Assembly: GCA_020636325.1 (NCBI GenBank)
Contig: JACJYC010000004.1
Coordinates: forward strand, 620,001-684,000
DNA from: Lewinellaceae bacterium
GTDB taxonomy: Bacteria; Bacteroidota; Bacteroidia; Chitinophagales; Saprospiraceae
Reading direction: 5' to 3'
Length of the DNA: 64,000 nt
Shown one piece after another: positions 27,007-35,440 of the stretch. The notes beneath the pieces were generated by a model. It was not told the origin of the DNA. It did not search any database and saw only the letters and a list, made by a program, of their open reading frames with translations. The position numbers and the translations under genes are program-made. Every line of letters starts with the position of its first letter. Positions within the stretch are counted from its first letter, which is position 1.

Positions 27007-27507
27007 TCAGTCTTTTTTCTCCAGGTCGATGCCGGCAAAGTAACCGGTATCCAGATCTTTCAATGCTTTGGTGATATAGGTGATCTGCCCGACATGGTAT
27101 GAAAAGTGCTCCGTCACATGGACCAGGATGGCAACCCCGTTTTCTTCAAAGCCCTGTACCCGGTGTGAAGCGGTGAGGTCTTCGGGCCGCACTTTTTTCA
27201 GGGTGGTTTCGATCAACAGCTCGGTTTGCGCCATTCTGGCCAGGAGTTCGGCGGAAGAGATCGGCCCTTCCTCGTCGAATTCGGTTTGGCGCATCCGGAC
27301 ATCCTCCATTTTCATCAGGCCCGCACCAAGCCACTGGCGTACATTGCCATGAAGGTGCAACACCAGATTGCCGACCGTATTGCTGTGTACATTGGGGCGA
27401 TACCAGATCGCGGATTCATCGAGCATGCCCAGGCATTTGCGCAGCCGGGGCAGGCTCTCATCAATTAATCGCCGGTGAATTTCCCGGATAAACAGATCGA
27501 AAAGCAT
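27007..27507 (-). CDS. DinB-like (DUF1572 type) four-helix protein
   Basis: The 166-residue product is predicted to be all-helical, with the DinB/YfiT layout. The metal-ligand-like histidines are visible in NLVLHLHGNVRQWLGAGL (about residues 48-65) and HVTEHFSYHVGQITYITK (about 133-150). By family these are putative metal-dependent transferases or hydrolases using small thiols. The true reaction is unknown for most members. It sits between lptE (54 bp upstream) and the exported protein of unknown function. The context does not point to a function. Confidence 0.85.
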   Translation of the reverse strand: MLFDLFIREIHRRLIDESLPRLRKCLGMLDESAIWYRPNVHSNTVGNLVLHLHGNVRQWLGAGLMKMEDVRMRQTEFDEEGPISSAELLARMAQTELLIETTLKKVRPEDLTASHRVQGFEENGVAILVHVTEHFSYHVGQITYITKALKDLDTGYFAGIDLEKKD

Positions 27508-27560
27508 AAGTTGGTTTTAGTCTATCTTAAGTGTTTAAATCCCGGATGATGGGTATCGGC

Positions 27561-28061
27561 TTACCAGTCGGTAAAGGCTTTGTTGAAAATATCTTCCATC
27601 ATCTGGTCCAGTATGGAAGTAACGGCGTCATCCTGAACCGAGCTCAGGCTCTGGTTGCTGGGAAAATCGTAGAAAAAGGAGAAGTTATTCTTCCACCCCT
27701 TTTTTTCGTATTTGTTGTTGATGTACTCGATTGCGGTTACAATGGTAAGCCGGTTGATGGCCGTACTTTCTCCGGGTTTCGGGGCTTCAGAGGTCACCCT
27801 GAAATCCACGATGGTACCCTTGAATTCAATATCCGGAGCGGTATTGGACTGCTTCAGTCGGGTTTCCGTCCGCAGTTTCTCCCGCAGGGCTTCCGCCGCC
27901 GTCTGGGGCAAAACTGGGGGGGAGTTAACGGCATTGTTTTTGAAATTCCCCACATAATAGGTATTCACGTCGGGCTCGATGCTGATGCCTTTAAAGGAAT
28001 AGCAGCCCGATAAAAGGGCGACGGAAAAAACAGCAGGGAGCAGGATCCAGGATTTCCTCAT
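27561..28061 (-). CDS. lptE: LptE family LPS-assembly lipoprotein
   Basis: The 166-residue lipoprotein has the lipobox LLSGC with lipidated Cys20. After it, YSFKGISIEPDVNTYYVGNF matches the start of Bacteroidota LptE-like proteins. The protein then shows the alternating alpha/beta pattern (TAAEALREKLRTETRLKQSN, IEFKGTIVDFRVTSE) of the small OM partner of LptD, which helps insert LPS in the outer leaflet. The length is typical. It is divergent from the saccharopine dehydrogenase gene and first of a minus-strand group with the DinB-like gene. In Bacteroidota lptE often lies next to a sigma-54 activator or secG, which I do not see here. Confidence 0.85.
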   Translation of the reverse strand: MRKSWILLPAVFSVALLSGCYSFKGISIEPDVNTYYVGNFKNNAVNSPPVLPQTAAEALREKLRTETRLKQSNTAPDIEFKGTIVDFRVTSEAPKPGESTAINRLTIVTAIEYINNKYEKKGWKNNFSFFYDFPSNQSLSSVQDDAVTSILDQMMEDIFNKAFTDW

Positions 28062-28152
28062 ATTAATTTTTTGAGATAGAACGCTAAATTAAACATAATT
28101 GTATTTCCCTGGGCCTCAGGGCAGGGATCGGATATTATTTCCAGCCGGAGGT

Positions 28153-28196
28153 GAACAATCCAACAATACCGCCGCAGAACCGGCGAACAATCCAAC
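28153..28196 (+). repeat. Direct repeat of 12 bp in divergent promoter region
   Basis: GAACAATCCAAC occurs at 28153-28164 and again at 28185-28196, start-to-start distance 32 bp, about three helical turns. It lies between lptE and the saccharopine dehydrogenase gene, just ahead of a TATCTTTG box. It may be a pair of protein-binding sites or a short duplication. Confidence 0.4.
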
Positions 28197-28204
28197 CATT
28201 GCCT

Positions 28205-28212
28205 TATCTTTG
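28205..28212 (+). promoter_or_regulatory. Candidate -7 box for saccharopine dehydrogenase gene
   Basis: TATCTTTG is a full match to TAnnTTTG, 12 bp before the chosen ATG. A start a few bases downstream would leave a very short or absent leader. No -33 TTG is seen at the expected distance. Confidence 0.35.
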
Positions 28213-28224
28213 GCCCGAAAACAA

Positions 28225-29568
28225 ATGAAAATGAGCAATATTCTGATTATAGGCGCAGGCCTATCCTCTACAGCCCTGATAAAATACGTGCTAGAACAAA
28301 GTAAGGAAAAAGGGTGGTTCGTCACAGTGGCGGACGCCGACCCCGGACTGGCTGAGAAAAAAATCGCGGGACATCCCAACGGCCGGGCCGCCTGGCTGGA
28401 TGTCCTCAAGGTCAACGACCGAAGGGAATTGATCGGCCGCGCAGACATCGTGGTATCCCTCCTTCCTGCACACCTCCACTTTGAAGTAGCCCAGGACTGT
28501 ATCAAACTTCGCAAACACCTCATCACCGCTTCCTACGTTTCCAATGAAATGTACCGCCTGGCCGACGAAGTTCGCGACCGCGAGTTGATCTTCATGGGCG
28601 AAATGGGGCTGGATCCCGGGATCGACCATATGTCGGCCAAGGAAAAAATCGATGAGATCAAAGCCAAAGGCGGTCAGATCACTGCCTTCCGGTCCTATAC
28701 GGGCGGACTGGTGGCGCCCGAAAGCGACGACAACCCCTGGCACTACAAACTCACCTGGAACCCCCGCAACGTGGTTCTGAGCGGTCAGGGTACCGCTCAG
28801 TATCTCGAAGACGGCAAACTCAAATATATTCCCTATCACCGCCTTTACCGCGAACACTGGAACATCGAAGTGCCGGGTATGGGGCAATGGGAAGTGTACG
28901 CCAACCGCGATTCGCTCCTCTACCGGGATCACTACGGCCTGAGCGGCATCCCCAATCTGTTGCGCGGCACTATCCGCCACAAAGGGTTTTGCAACGCATG
29001 GGATGCATTGATCCGGATCGGCCTGACGGACGGCTCTTTCCCCATCCTGGATTCCGGTAAGATCACCTACCGGGAATTGATGGAAGCCTATGTGCCGCAT
29101 ATGGACGGCGGCTCCGTTAAAGACCGCATTGCCGCCCTGATCGAACAGGAAACCGATTCGGAGGTGATGCAAAAACTGGAATGGCTGGGGCTTTTCCGGC
29201 GGAAGCGGATCCAACTGGCCAACGCCACGCCGGCCCTGATCGTGGAATACCTGCTGCGGGATAAATGGAAGTTGAAAACCGGCGACAAGGATATGGTCAT
29301 CATGCAGCATGAGTTCGAATACGAAATGGAGGGCAATAAGCACCTGCTGACGAGTACCATGGTCATGAAAGGCGAAAATGAGGTGGATACGGCCATGGCC
29401 AAACTGGTCGGACTGCCGTTGGGTATTTTTGTCAGGCTGGTCATGGAAGAAAAGATCACATCCACCGGGGTCAACATTCCGGTGATGAAAGAGGTCTATG
29501 CGCCGGTATTGGCGGAATTGCGCGAATACGGGGTTCATTTCCAGGAAAAAGACACCATCATTGGCTAA
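28225..29568 (+). CDS. Saccharopine dehydrogenase family protein (Lys9/LYS9-like C-terminal domain)
   Basis: The product is 447 residues from the ATG at 28225; a second ATG two codons later is possible. The frame is open further upstream but the Rossmann start SNILIIGAGLSSTALIKYVL fixes the N-terminus. The NAD(P)-binding domain (about 1-130) is followed by the saccharopine dehydrogenase C-terminal domain (GEMGLDPGIDHMSAKEKIDE, FRSYTGGLVAPES, NPWHYKLTWNPRNV), whose substrate-pocket motifs are well conserved with fungal glutamate-forming enzymes. The family interconverts saccharopine with glutamate plus aminoadipate semialdehyde in lysine metabolism, or works on related carboxynorspermidine-type substrates. 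No other lysine gene is nearby. It overlaps or abuts the following flippase gene. Confidence 0.9.
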   Translation: MKMSNILIIGAGLSSTALIKYVLEQSKEKGWFVTVADADPGLAEKKIAGHPNGRAAWLDVLKVNDRRELIGRADIVVSLLPAHLHFEVAQDCIKLRKHLITASYVSNEMYRLADEVRDRELIFMGEMGLDPGIDHMSAKEKIDEIKAKGGQITAFRSYTGGLVAPESDDNPWHYKLTWNPRNVVLSGQGTAQYLEDGKLKYIPYHRLYREHWNIEVPGMGQWEVYANRDSLLYRDHYGLSGIPNLLRGTIRHKGFCNAWDALIRIGLTDGSFPILDSGKITYRELMEAYVPHMDGGSVKDRIAALIEQETDSEVMQKLEWLGLFRRKRIQLANATPALIVEYLLRDKWKLKTGDKDMVIMQHEFEYEMEGNKHLLTSTMVMKGENEVDTAMAKLVGLPLGIFVRLVMEEKITSTGVNIPVMKEVYAPVLAELREYGVHFQEKDTIIG

Positions 29569-29587
29569 CAGGCTGCTCAGGGCCTGG

Positions 29588-30883
29588 ATGACGAATGTAA
29601 AAGCCCTGCAAGCTTTTCATATCATGCGCCAGGGGGCGGTCCTGGCGGTTGCCGTCCTGCTGGCAAAGTCGGGGTTGTCAACGGATGATATCGGCATTTA
29701 CGAGAAGCTGCTGTATATCGGTTTTTTGCTCAGCGCTTTTTGGATTTCCGGCCTGACCCAGGGCTTGCTGAGTTTGTTTCCGAAGTTGGAACCGAGCGAA
29801 CGGCCCGTTTTTCTATGGAACACCTACCTGTTCCTCACCGGACTCGGGTTGCTGCTGCTGGGCATTTGCCTGGTTTTTGAGCGGCAGGTGCTGCTTGTGT
29901 TGACCAGCGCTCCGGATTTGCCGTATTACAGGCTTTTTATCTGGTATCTGGCTATTCAATTGCCTGCCTTCCTGCTGGAAAATGTTTATCTCCTGAAGGA
30001 CAAACCGATGTCCAATTTCCGGTTCGGGATATTTTCAGGATTGGGTTACCTGTTGGCCGTGGCGCTTCCGCCCTTTATCGGGCTTGATTTTCGCTGGAGC
30101 TTTTACGGCCTGATCGGGCTTGCGGTCATCAAACATATCTGGTTGATCTCCTGTTTGCTGGGGCTTGGCAAGCCCGGATACGACCGGGGCATCATGTCGC
30201 GTTGGCTGATGTTGAGCTGGCCGCTGGTCGGTTATGCGCTCATTGCCGGATTGAACCAGTCTTTGGACGGTTGGCTGATCAGCTTTCAATTTCCCGGCAA
30301 CGACCATTTATTTGCCGTTTTCAGGTATGGGGCCCGCGAGATGCCTTTTGTGATCGCCATGACCGCGGCCTTCTCATCGGCTATGATACCGCTGATTTCC
30401 GGAGATCTGGCGTCGGGCATGGAGACGCTGAAGGTGAAATCCCGAAAGTTGTTTCACCTCCTTTTTCCGCCGTCCATTGTATTGATCCTGACCAGCCGGT
30501 GGCTGATACCGCTCGTTTTCAACCGGTCATTTGAGGAGAGCGTCCCCATTTTCAATATGTTCATTTTGATCCTGATCAGCCGGTTGGTATTTTCCAGGAC
30601 GGTCATGATCGCCCTGGATGAGAACAAGGCTGCCCTGTGGATCCTACTGGTGGAAATCGGCGCCAACCTTATATTGAGCTGGATGCTCCTGCAATGGATC
30701 GGCCTGATTGGCGCAGCCGTCGGGACGGTATTGGCCTTTACCCTCGAAAAAATATTGGCGGCCGTATATTTGTACCGGAAACACGGCATTAGCCCGGGGA
30801 AATACCTGGATTTGCCGGTATTCCTGGGGTATTCGGCCTTGCTGATGATCGCATTCCTGGCAGCTTTCCGGATTCAGCCATAA
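29588..30883 (+). CDS. Polysaccharide flippase-like membrane protein (MOP superfamily)
   Basis: The product is 431 residues from the ATG at 29588. A TTG at 29561 that overlaps the upstream stop would add nine residues and cannot be excluded. About 12 hydrophobic segments cover the protein in the two six-helix bundles of Wzx/RfbX-type flippases (LAVAVLLAKSGLSTDDIGIY, FVIAMTAAFSSAMIPLIS, LLQWIGLIGAAVGTVLAF). By family it moves lipid-linked oligosaccharides across the inner membrane. It lies 19 bp after the saccharopine dehydrogenase gene and 3 kb before the surface-glycan cluster, which has its own second flippase. Confidence 0.85.
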   Translation: MTNVKALQAFHIMRQGAVLAVAVLLAKSGLSTDDIGIYEKLLYIGFLLSAFWISGLTQGLLSLFPKLEPSERPVFLWNTYLFLTGLGLLLLGICLVFERQVLLVLTSAPDLPYYRLFIWYLAIQLPAFLLENVYLLKDKPMSNFRFGIFSGLGYLLAVALPPFIGLDFRWSFYGLIGLAVIKHIWLISCLLGLGKPGYDRGIMSRWLMLSWPLVGYALIAGLNQSLDGWLISFQFPGNDHLFAVFRYGAREMPFVIAMTAAFSSAMIPLISGDLASGMETLKVKSRKLFHLLFPPSIVLILTSRWLIPLVFNRSFEESVPIFNMFILILISRLVFSRTVMIALDENKAALWILLVEIGANLILSWMLLQWIGLIGAAVGTVLAFTLEKILAAVYLYRKHGISPGKYLDLPVFLGYSALLMIAFLAAFRIQP

Positions 30884-30891
30884 CAAAAAAA

Positions 30892-30919
30892 ATACCCCCG
30901 GACAGCTGCCCGGAGGTAT
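30892..30919. terminator. Bidirectional terminator between flippase and icd genes
   Basis: The inverted repeat ATACCcCCGG (30892-30901) / CCGGaGGTAT (30910-30919) has an 8-nt loop. The minus strand ends in a run of eight T residues after the stem (A-run at 30884-30891), which suits termination of icd-directed read-through; the plus side carries only a short TCTTTC. It separates two convergent genes. Confidence 0.65.
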
Positions 30920-30943
30920 CTTTCCCGCTGGAGGGATATTCAA

Positions 30944-32209
30944 TTACATATTGCCGATGAGCTCGTCGCCGAACTCGGAACATTTCAGCAGGGTCGCACC
31001 ATCCATCAGGCGGTGGAAATCATAGGTAACCCGCTTTTTGCCGATGGCAGCGTTGATGGCCTTGATGATCAGGTCGGCGGCTTCTTTCCAGCCCATGTAG
31101 CGGAACATCATTTCGCCGGAAAGGATCACCGAGCTTGGGTTCACTTTATCGAGACCGGCATACTTGGGCGCCGTACCGTGGGTGGCTTCAAAAATGGCGC
31201 AACCGTTGACGTAGTTGATGTTGGCGCCGGGAGCAATGCCGATGCCGCCTACCTGTGCCGCCAATGCGTCGGAGATGTAATCGCCGTTCAGGTTGAGGGT
31301 AGCGATCACGGAATATTCGGAAGGACGGGTCAGGATCTGTTGCAGGAAAGCATCCGCGATCACATCCTTGATGATGATGGCGCCCTTGGCGATGGCCTCA
31401 TTCTGGGCCTTGTTGGCAGCTTCCGTACTTTCCTTGGCGGCAATGCGGTCGTACTGGGCCCAGGTGAATACTTTGTCGCCGTATTCGCGTTCGGCCAGCT
31501 GGTATCCCCACTCCTTGAATTTGCCCTCCGTATATTTCATGATATTGCCCTTGTGCACCAGGGTAACGGAAGATTTTTTGTTGTCGATGGCGTATTCGAT
31601 GGCTGCGCGGACCAGGCGTTCGGTGCCTTCAACGGAAACCGGCTTAATGCCCAGGGATACCGTGTTCGGGAAGCGGATCTGGCTTACGCCCATTTCCCCG
31701 ATCAGGAATTTCTTGAGTTTGTCCAATTCAGGCGTTCCGTTCAGGTATTCGATACCGGCGTAGATGTCTTCGGTGTTTTCCCGGAAGATGATCATGTCCA
31801 CGTTCTCCGGCTCTTTCACGGGAGAAGGTACGCCGGAAAAGTATTGGACCGGACGTACGCAGGCGTACAAATCCAGCCGTTGGCGCAGGGCTACGTTCAG
31901 GGACCGGATACCGCCGCCGACCGGGGTCGTGAGCGGGCCTTTAATGGCGATGAGGTTGGCTTCAATCTCGTCGAGCGTTTCTTGCGGGAGCCATTCGCCG
32001 GTTTTGTTGAAGGCTTTTTCACCGGCCAGCACTTCTTTCCATACAATCTTGCGTTGACCGCCGTAGGCCTTTTCTACAGCTGCATCCAGCACGCGCACAG
32101 ATGCCGCCCAGATATCGGGCCCGGTACCGTCGCCTTCGATAAAAGGAATGATCGGGTCATTCGGCACGTTTAATTTTCCGTTGGTAATGGTTACTTTTGT
32201 TCCGCTCAT
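30944..32209 (-). CDS. icd: Isocitrate dehydrogenase, NADP-dependent
   Basis: The product is 421 residues from the ATG at 32207-32209; an extension to 32272 lacks conservation and is rejected. It catalyses oxidative decarboxylation of isocitrate to 2-oxoglutarate in the TCA cycle. The E. coli-type homodimeric form is clear: IPFIEGDGTGPDIW at the N-terminus, SLNVALRQRLDLYACVRPV with the phosphorylatable/substrate Ser, NTEDIYAGIEY, and the NADP site ATHGTAPKYAGLDKVNPSS. The Lys-Tyr pair in that site indicates NADP rather than NAD preference. It is a single gene, convergent with the flippase gene. A TACTTTTG box lies about 90 bp upstream. Confidence 0.97.
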   Translation of the reverse strand: MSGTKVTITNGKLNVPNDPIIPFIEGDGTGPDIWAASVRVLDAAVEKAYGGQRKIVWKEVLAGEKAFNKTGEWLPQETLDEIEANLIAIKGPLTTPVGGGIRSLNVALRQRLDLYACVRPVQYFSGVPSPVKEPENVDMIIFRENTEDIYAGIEYLNGTPELDKLKKFLIGEMGVSQIRFPNTVSLGIKPVSVEGTERLVRAAIEYAIDNKKSSVTLVHKGNIMKYTEGKFKEWGYQLAEREYGDKVFTWAQYDRIAAKESTEAANKAQNEAIAKGAIIIKDVIADAFLQQILTRPSEYSVIATLNLNGDYISDALAAQVGGIGIAPGANINYVNGCAIFEATHGTAPKYAGLDKVNPSSVILSGEMMFRYMGWKEAADLIIKAINAAIGKKRVTYDFHRLMDGATLLKCSEFGDELIGNM

Positions 32210-32300
32210 TGGTTTTGATATTTTGATTTGGCTCCCGCAGGATGCGCCGGAGCGCGAGTTGATTGCCCGCAAGGGGGACGAAGGTTCAAAAAAAGCAGCG

Positions 32301-32308
32301 CAAAAGTA
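32301..32308 (-). promoter_or_regulatory. Candidate -7 box for icd
   Basis: Read on the minus strand this is TACTTTTG, a full match to TAnnTTTG. The predicted start near 32294 would give an 85-nt leader. No clear -33 TTG is present. Confidence 0.35.
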
Positions 32309-32367
32309 ATAATTACTTGGGTTTTTAAAGAATAAATTACCCCGCGCTTGAATTTAAAATAACCCTT

Positions 32368-32949
32368 ATGTACGTAAGAATTTTTATACTGTTGCTCGTT
32401 GTGACTGCGGCGGGTTGCAAAACGAAGCAAAACGGCGGAGATTGCAACACAACCGGTCATGTTGAGGATCTCACCGGTTTGGATGGATGCGGTTTGATGA
32501 TCGTTACGGAGTCCGGTGAAAAATTGCTGCCTGCCAGAATTTCGGTTGACGGCCTGGAACTCAAGGCCGGCCAATCCGCCCGGTTCGGTTACCGCAAGCT
32601 CGAAGGCATGGCCGGCATCTGCATGGCGGAAGACGCGATGGTGGAAATCACCTGCTGGACGCCCGCCGGGAAGACCGATGAGATCCCGAACCGGCCGGAT
32701 TGCCTCGACCTGGAACGCGTACCCGAAAAAGGCTGGATGCCCGATCTGTTGAATGCTTTCAAATCCGCAAAAATCACCAAATACCGGTTCCGGACCAACG
32801 GCTGGGCCTACCTGTTCTCCGGTGAGAAATCATTCCTTTATGACTGTCAGGGAACCCTGATCTGCCAAAGCAGCGAACCTTCCGCCAGGGATTGCCTGCA
32901 GTTGGTGGAACCCGGCGCCGAAGGCAAGGTCATCTACGAAAAACCTTAA
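32368..32949 (+). CDS. Cysteine-rich lipoprotein of unknown function
   Basis: The 193-residue product starts MYVRIFILLLVVTAAGC, a lipoprotein signal with the lipidated Cys at position 17. The mature part holds about eight further Cys residues (DGCGL, GICMAED, EITCWTP, YDCQGTLICQ), suggesting disulfide-bonded periplasmic or surface exposure. One copy of a compact beta domain is likely. No family is recognised. It ends 2 bp before ruvB starts, so the two are cotranscribed even though no functional link is obvious. It is divergent from icd. Confidence 0.8.
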   Translation: MYVRIFILLLVVTAAGCKTKQNGGDCNTTGHVEDLTGLDGCGLMIVTESGEKLLPARISVDGLELKAGQSARFGYRKLEGMAGICMAEDAMVEITCWTPAGKTDEIPNRPDCLDLERVPEKGWMPDLLNAFKSAKITKYRFRTNGWAYLFSGEKSFLYDCQGTLICQSSEPSARDCLQLVEPGAEGKVIYEKP

Positions 32950-32951
32950 CC

Positions 32952-33977
32952 ATGTCCAATCCGAACCTTGATCCCCGCGGTGAGGGAATGAACCCGGAAG
33001 ATCGCCAGATTGAAAAGGCGCTCCGACCCAAAGCCCTGGATGAATTCAGCGGCCAGCCCCGGATTGTGGATAACCTGGAGGTTTTCATAGCGGCAGCCTT
33101 GCAACGGGGTGAAGCCCTGGACCACGTCCTGCTGCACGGCCCCCCGGGGCTCGGCAAAACCACTTTGTCGCATATTATCGCGACCGAGTTGGGCGCCAAC
33201 CTGAAGCTTTCATCCGGCCCCGTCCTGGAAAAACCAGGCGACCTGGCCGGCCTGCTGACCAACCTGGAAGAAGGCGACGTCCTTTTTATCGATGAGATTC
33301 ACCGGCTCAATACCGTTGTGGAGGAATACCTTTATTCCGCCATGGAGGATTACCGGATCGATATCATGATCGACAGCGGGCCGAATGCCCGGAGCATCCA
33401 GATCACGCTGAATCCGTTTACCCTGGTCGGCGCGACCACCCGCATGGGGTTGCTCACCGCTCCCATGCGCGCCAGGTTCGGTATTACCTGCCACCTTGAT
33501 TATTACGATATACCGACCCTGATCCGGATTGTCAACCGGTCGGCAAATCTATTGGGCGTAGCGGTTACCCCCGAAGGCGCCAACGAGATCGGGCGGCGAA
33601 GCAGGGGAACACCCCGGATCGCCAACGCCCTCCTGCGGCGGTTGCGCGATTTTGCCCAGATCAAGGGCGACGGCGTCATCAACCTGGAAATTGCCCAATT
33701 CGGCCTCCAGGCGCTGAATGTGGATGAAGGAGGACTGGATGAAATGGACAACCGGATCCTGACCGCCATTATCGAAAAATTCAAGGGTGGGCCGGTCGGC
33801 CTGACCACGATTGCCACCGCAGTCGGTGAAGAACCCGGCACCATCGAAGAAGTCCACGAGCCGTTCCTGATCATGGAGGGGTACCTCCAGCGGACCCCGC
33901 GCGGCCGGGAGGCCACCGAAAAGGCGTATCGCCACCTGGGTATCGTACCGCCCGGCAGAGCGGGTACCTTGTTTTAG
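32952..33977 (+). CDS. ruvB: Holliday junction branch migration ATPase RuvB
   Basis: The product is 341 residues from the ATG at 32952. A frame open 20 codons upstream overlaps the lipoprotein gene and is rejected. RuvB is the hexameric AAA+ motor that drives branch migration with RuvA during recombination repair. Visible motifs are LRPKALDEFSGQ, Walker A GPPGLGKTT (63-71), Walker B LFIDEIHR (Asp114, Glu115), sensor 1 LVGATTRMGLLTAPMRARFG with the arginine finger, and the winged-helix end GYLQRTPRGREAT. Length and motifs are standard. ruvA and ruvC are not in the window. The flippase gene follows after 19 bp. Confidence 0.98.
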   Translation: MSNPNLDPRGEGMNPEDRQIEKALRPKALDEFSGQPRIVDNLEVFIAAALQRGEALDHVLLHGPPGLGKTTLSHIIATELGANLKLSSGPVLEKPGDLAGLLTNLEEGDVLFIDEIHRLNTVVEEYLYSAMEDYRIDIMIDSGPNARSIQITLNPFTLVGATTRMGLLTAPMRARFGITCHLDYYDIPTLIRIVNRSANLLGVAVTPEGANEIGRRSRGTPRIANALLRRLRDFAQIKGDGVINLEIAQFGLQALNVDEGGLDEMDNRILTAIIEKFKGGPVGLTTIATAVGEEPGTIEEVHEPFLIMEGYLQRTPRGREATEKAYRHLGIVPPGRAGTLF

Positions 33978-33996
33978 AGGACGAAAATGGCAAGGA

Positions 33997-35421
33997 TTGG
34001 CTGATCGAACCGCTGAAAATCTGGTAGGCAATCTTTTCAAAGGCATTCGCTGGACGGGGATCGCCGCCGGTGTTCAGTTCTTGCTGGGCCTGGTGCAAAC
34101 CTATGTGCTGGTCCGGTTGCTGGACAAAGCCGATTTTGCCGCCATGGCGCTGATCCAGGTATTCGGCGGCTTGTTCCTTCAGGCCCAGTATGCCGTATTT
34201 CAGTCAGCCGTCATCCAGCAAAAGCATATTTCCGCCGGCCAGTTGCGGCGCCTTTTGCAATTATCAATGTGGGCGGCGGCAGGCGTTTTCCTGGTGTTCT
34301 GGCTGATCGGCATCTATTTGGGCTGCCAATACGGCGAGGGAGCAATGGCGAACCTGGCTGCCGTTTTCGGCGCCGGGTTGGGCATCTATACGATCGGCGG
34401 CGTTCACCGCGCATGGTTGTATCGGGAATTCAGGTATAAAACGTTGTTTATAAATGAATTAATCGGCTTTTCTTTATATTTTATTGTAACCGTTGTTCTG
34501 GCCCGGCTCCATTTTGGGCCCTTTTCGCTTGCTTTCGGGTTTGCTGCAAAGCTGGTCGTTGAAAGTTTGTTCCATCGGCTGAAAAATCAATATTGGAGAG
34601 ATGCTCCGCCGGCGCCCATCAGGGAATTGAAGCATTTTTTTCAATTCGGCCGCGCGCATCTTGCAGAACGGATGGTCACCCAGCTGGTTTTCAGCCTGGA
34701 TTACCTGCTGATCGGCAGATGGCTTGGATTGGATGCGCTTGGGGTTTATGATGTTTTCAAACGGGCATTGGTCCGGCCGGCGGCTTTGGCGACAGAAGCC
34801 CTCGAGCGGGCGGTTTTTCCGGTGTATTCCCGGTTGCAGGGCCACCCCTGGCGTTTGAGGACGATGTATCTTGCTTTGCTCAACGGGATTGCTACCGTGC
34901 ATTTGCCGGTTTATACGGCCTTGTTTTTCCTGTCCCCCTGGATCACTACCTGGTATTTTGGTGCGGATTGGACGGAATACGCCGGGGTGTTTCGCGCCCT
35001 GAGCCTGTTTGTTGTTTTTCACGCTATGCTAAATCCGGTGGATCACTTCCTGCTTTCCCAGGGAAAGATCAATCGCTGGACAGTGACCAGTTTGGGATAC
35101 GGCCTGCTGACCGCAGGCCTGATCTGGTTCTTGCAGGATAAGGATCTGGTAGCCGTTTCCTATGGGATAGCCGGGAGTCATGCCCTGCTGTTATGCTTCT
35201 CCTGGATCGGCCTGCTGCATCCCTTGTTGCGGGCGGGTTTCGGAGAATTCGTAAATTCCGTTGCTGTACCTGCGCTTATATCCCTGGGTGCAGCCGCGGG
35301 GTTGTTTATATTGCCGCCCGATCTGATCATTGCAGGCGTTTCGGTTTATCTGGGACTTTTCGGGTATCTTACCCACCGGTTTAACCGGTCATTTTTCCGG
35401 CTGGTCAAAAAGCTGTTTTGA
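33997..35421 (+). CDS. Oligosaccharide flippase-like membrane protein (Wzx type)
   Basis: The product is 474 residues with a TTG start at 33997. The conserved first segment (NLFKGIRWTGIAAGVQFLLG) lies before the first in-frame ATG (34144), and the ATG at 33987 is in another frame with an immediate stop. The start is therefore uncertain by a few codons. About 12-14 hydrophobic segments show the MOP flippase pattern (TYVLVRLLDKADFAAMALIQ, LDYLLIGRWLGLDALGVYDV). It probably flips a lipid-linked repeat unit for the glycan made by the downstream cluster. The next gene starts 20 bp later after a good AGAAGGA ribosome site. Confidence 0.85.
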   Translation: MADRTAENLVGNLFKGIRWTGIAAGVQFLLGLVQTYVLVRLLDKADFAAMALIQVFGGLFLQAQYAVFQSAVIQQKHISAGQLRRLLQLSMWAAAGVFLVFWLIGIYLGCQYGEGAMANLAAVFGAGLGIYTIGGVHRAWLYREFRYKTLFINELIGFSLYFIVTVVLARLHFGPFSLAFGFAAKLVVESLFHRLKNQYWRDAPPAPIRELKHFFQFGRAHLAERMVTQLVFSLDYLLIGRWLGLDALGVYDVFKRALVRPAALATEALERAVFPVYSRLQGHPWRLRTMYLALLNGIATVHLPVYTALFFLSPWITTWYFGADWTEYAGVFRALSLFVVFHAMLNPVDHFLLSQGKINRWTVTSLGYGLLTAGLIWFLQDKDLVAVSYGIAGSHALLLCFSWIGLLHPLLRAGFGEFVNSVAVPALISLGAAAGLFILPPDLIIAGVSVYLGLFGYLTHRFNRSFFRLVKKLF

Positions 35422-35440
35422 GCAGAAGGAGTTGATTTTT

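Noticed and set aside
28291..29538. A 415-codon open frame on the minus strand
   Set aside because: It is the exact antisense of the saccharopine dehydrogenase gene, which has conserved motifs on the plus strand; the antisense translation shows no family motif.
31013..32173. A 386-codon open frame on the plus strand
   Set aside because: It lies antisense to icd, whose active-site motifs are complete; it is a shadow of codon bias.
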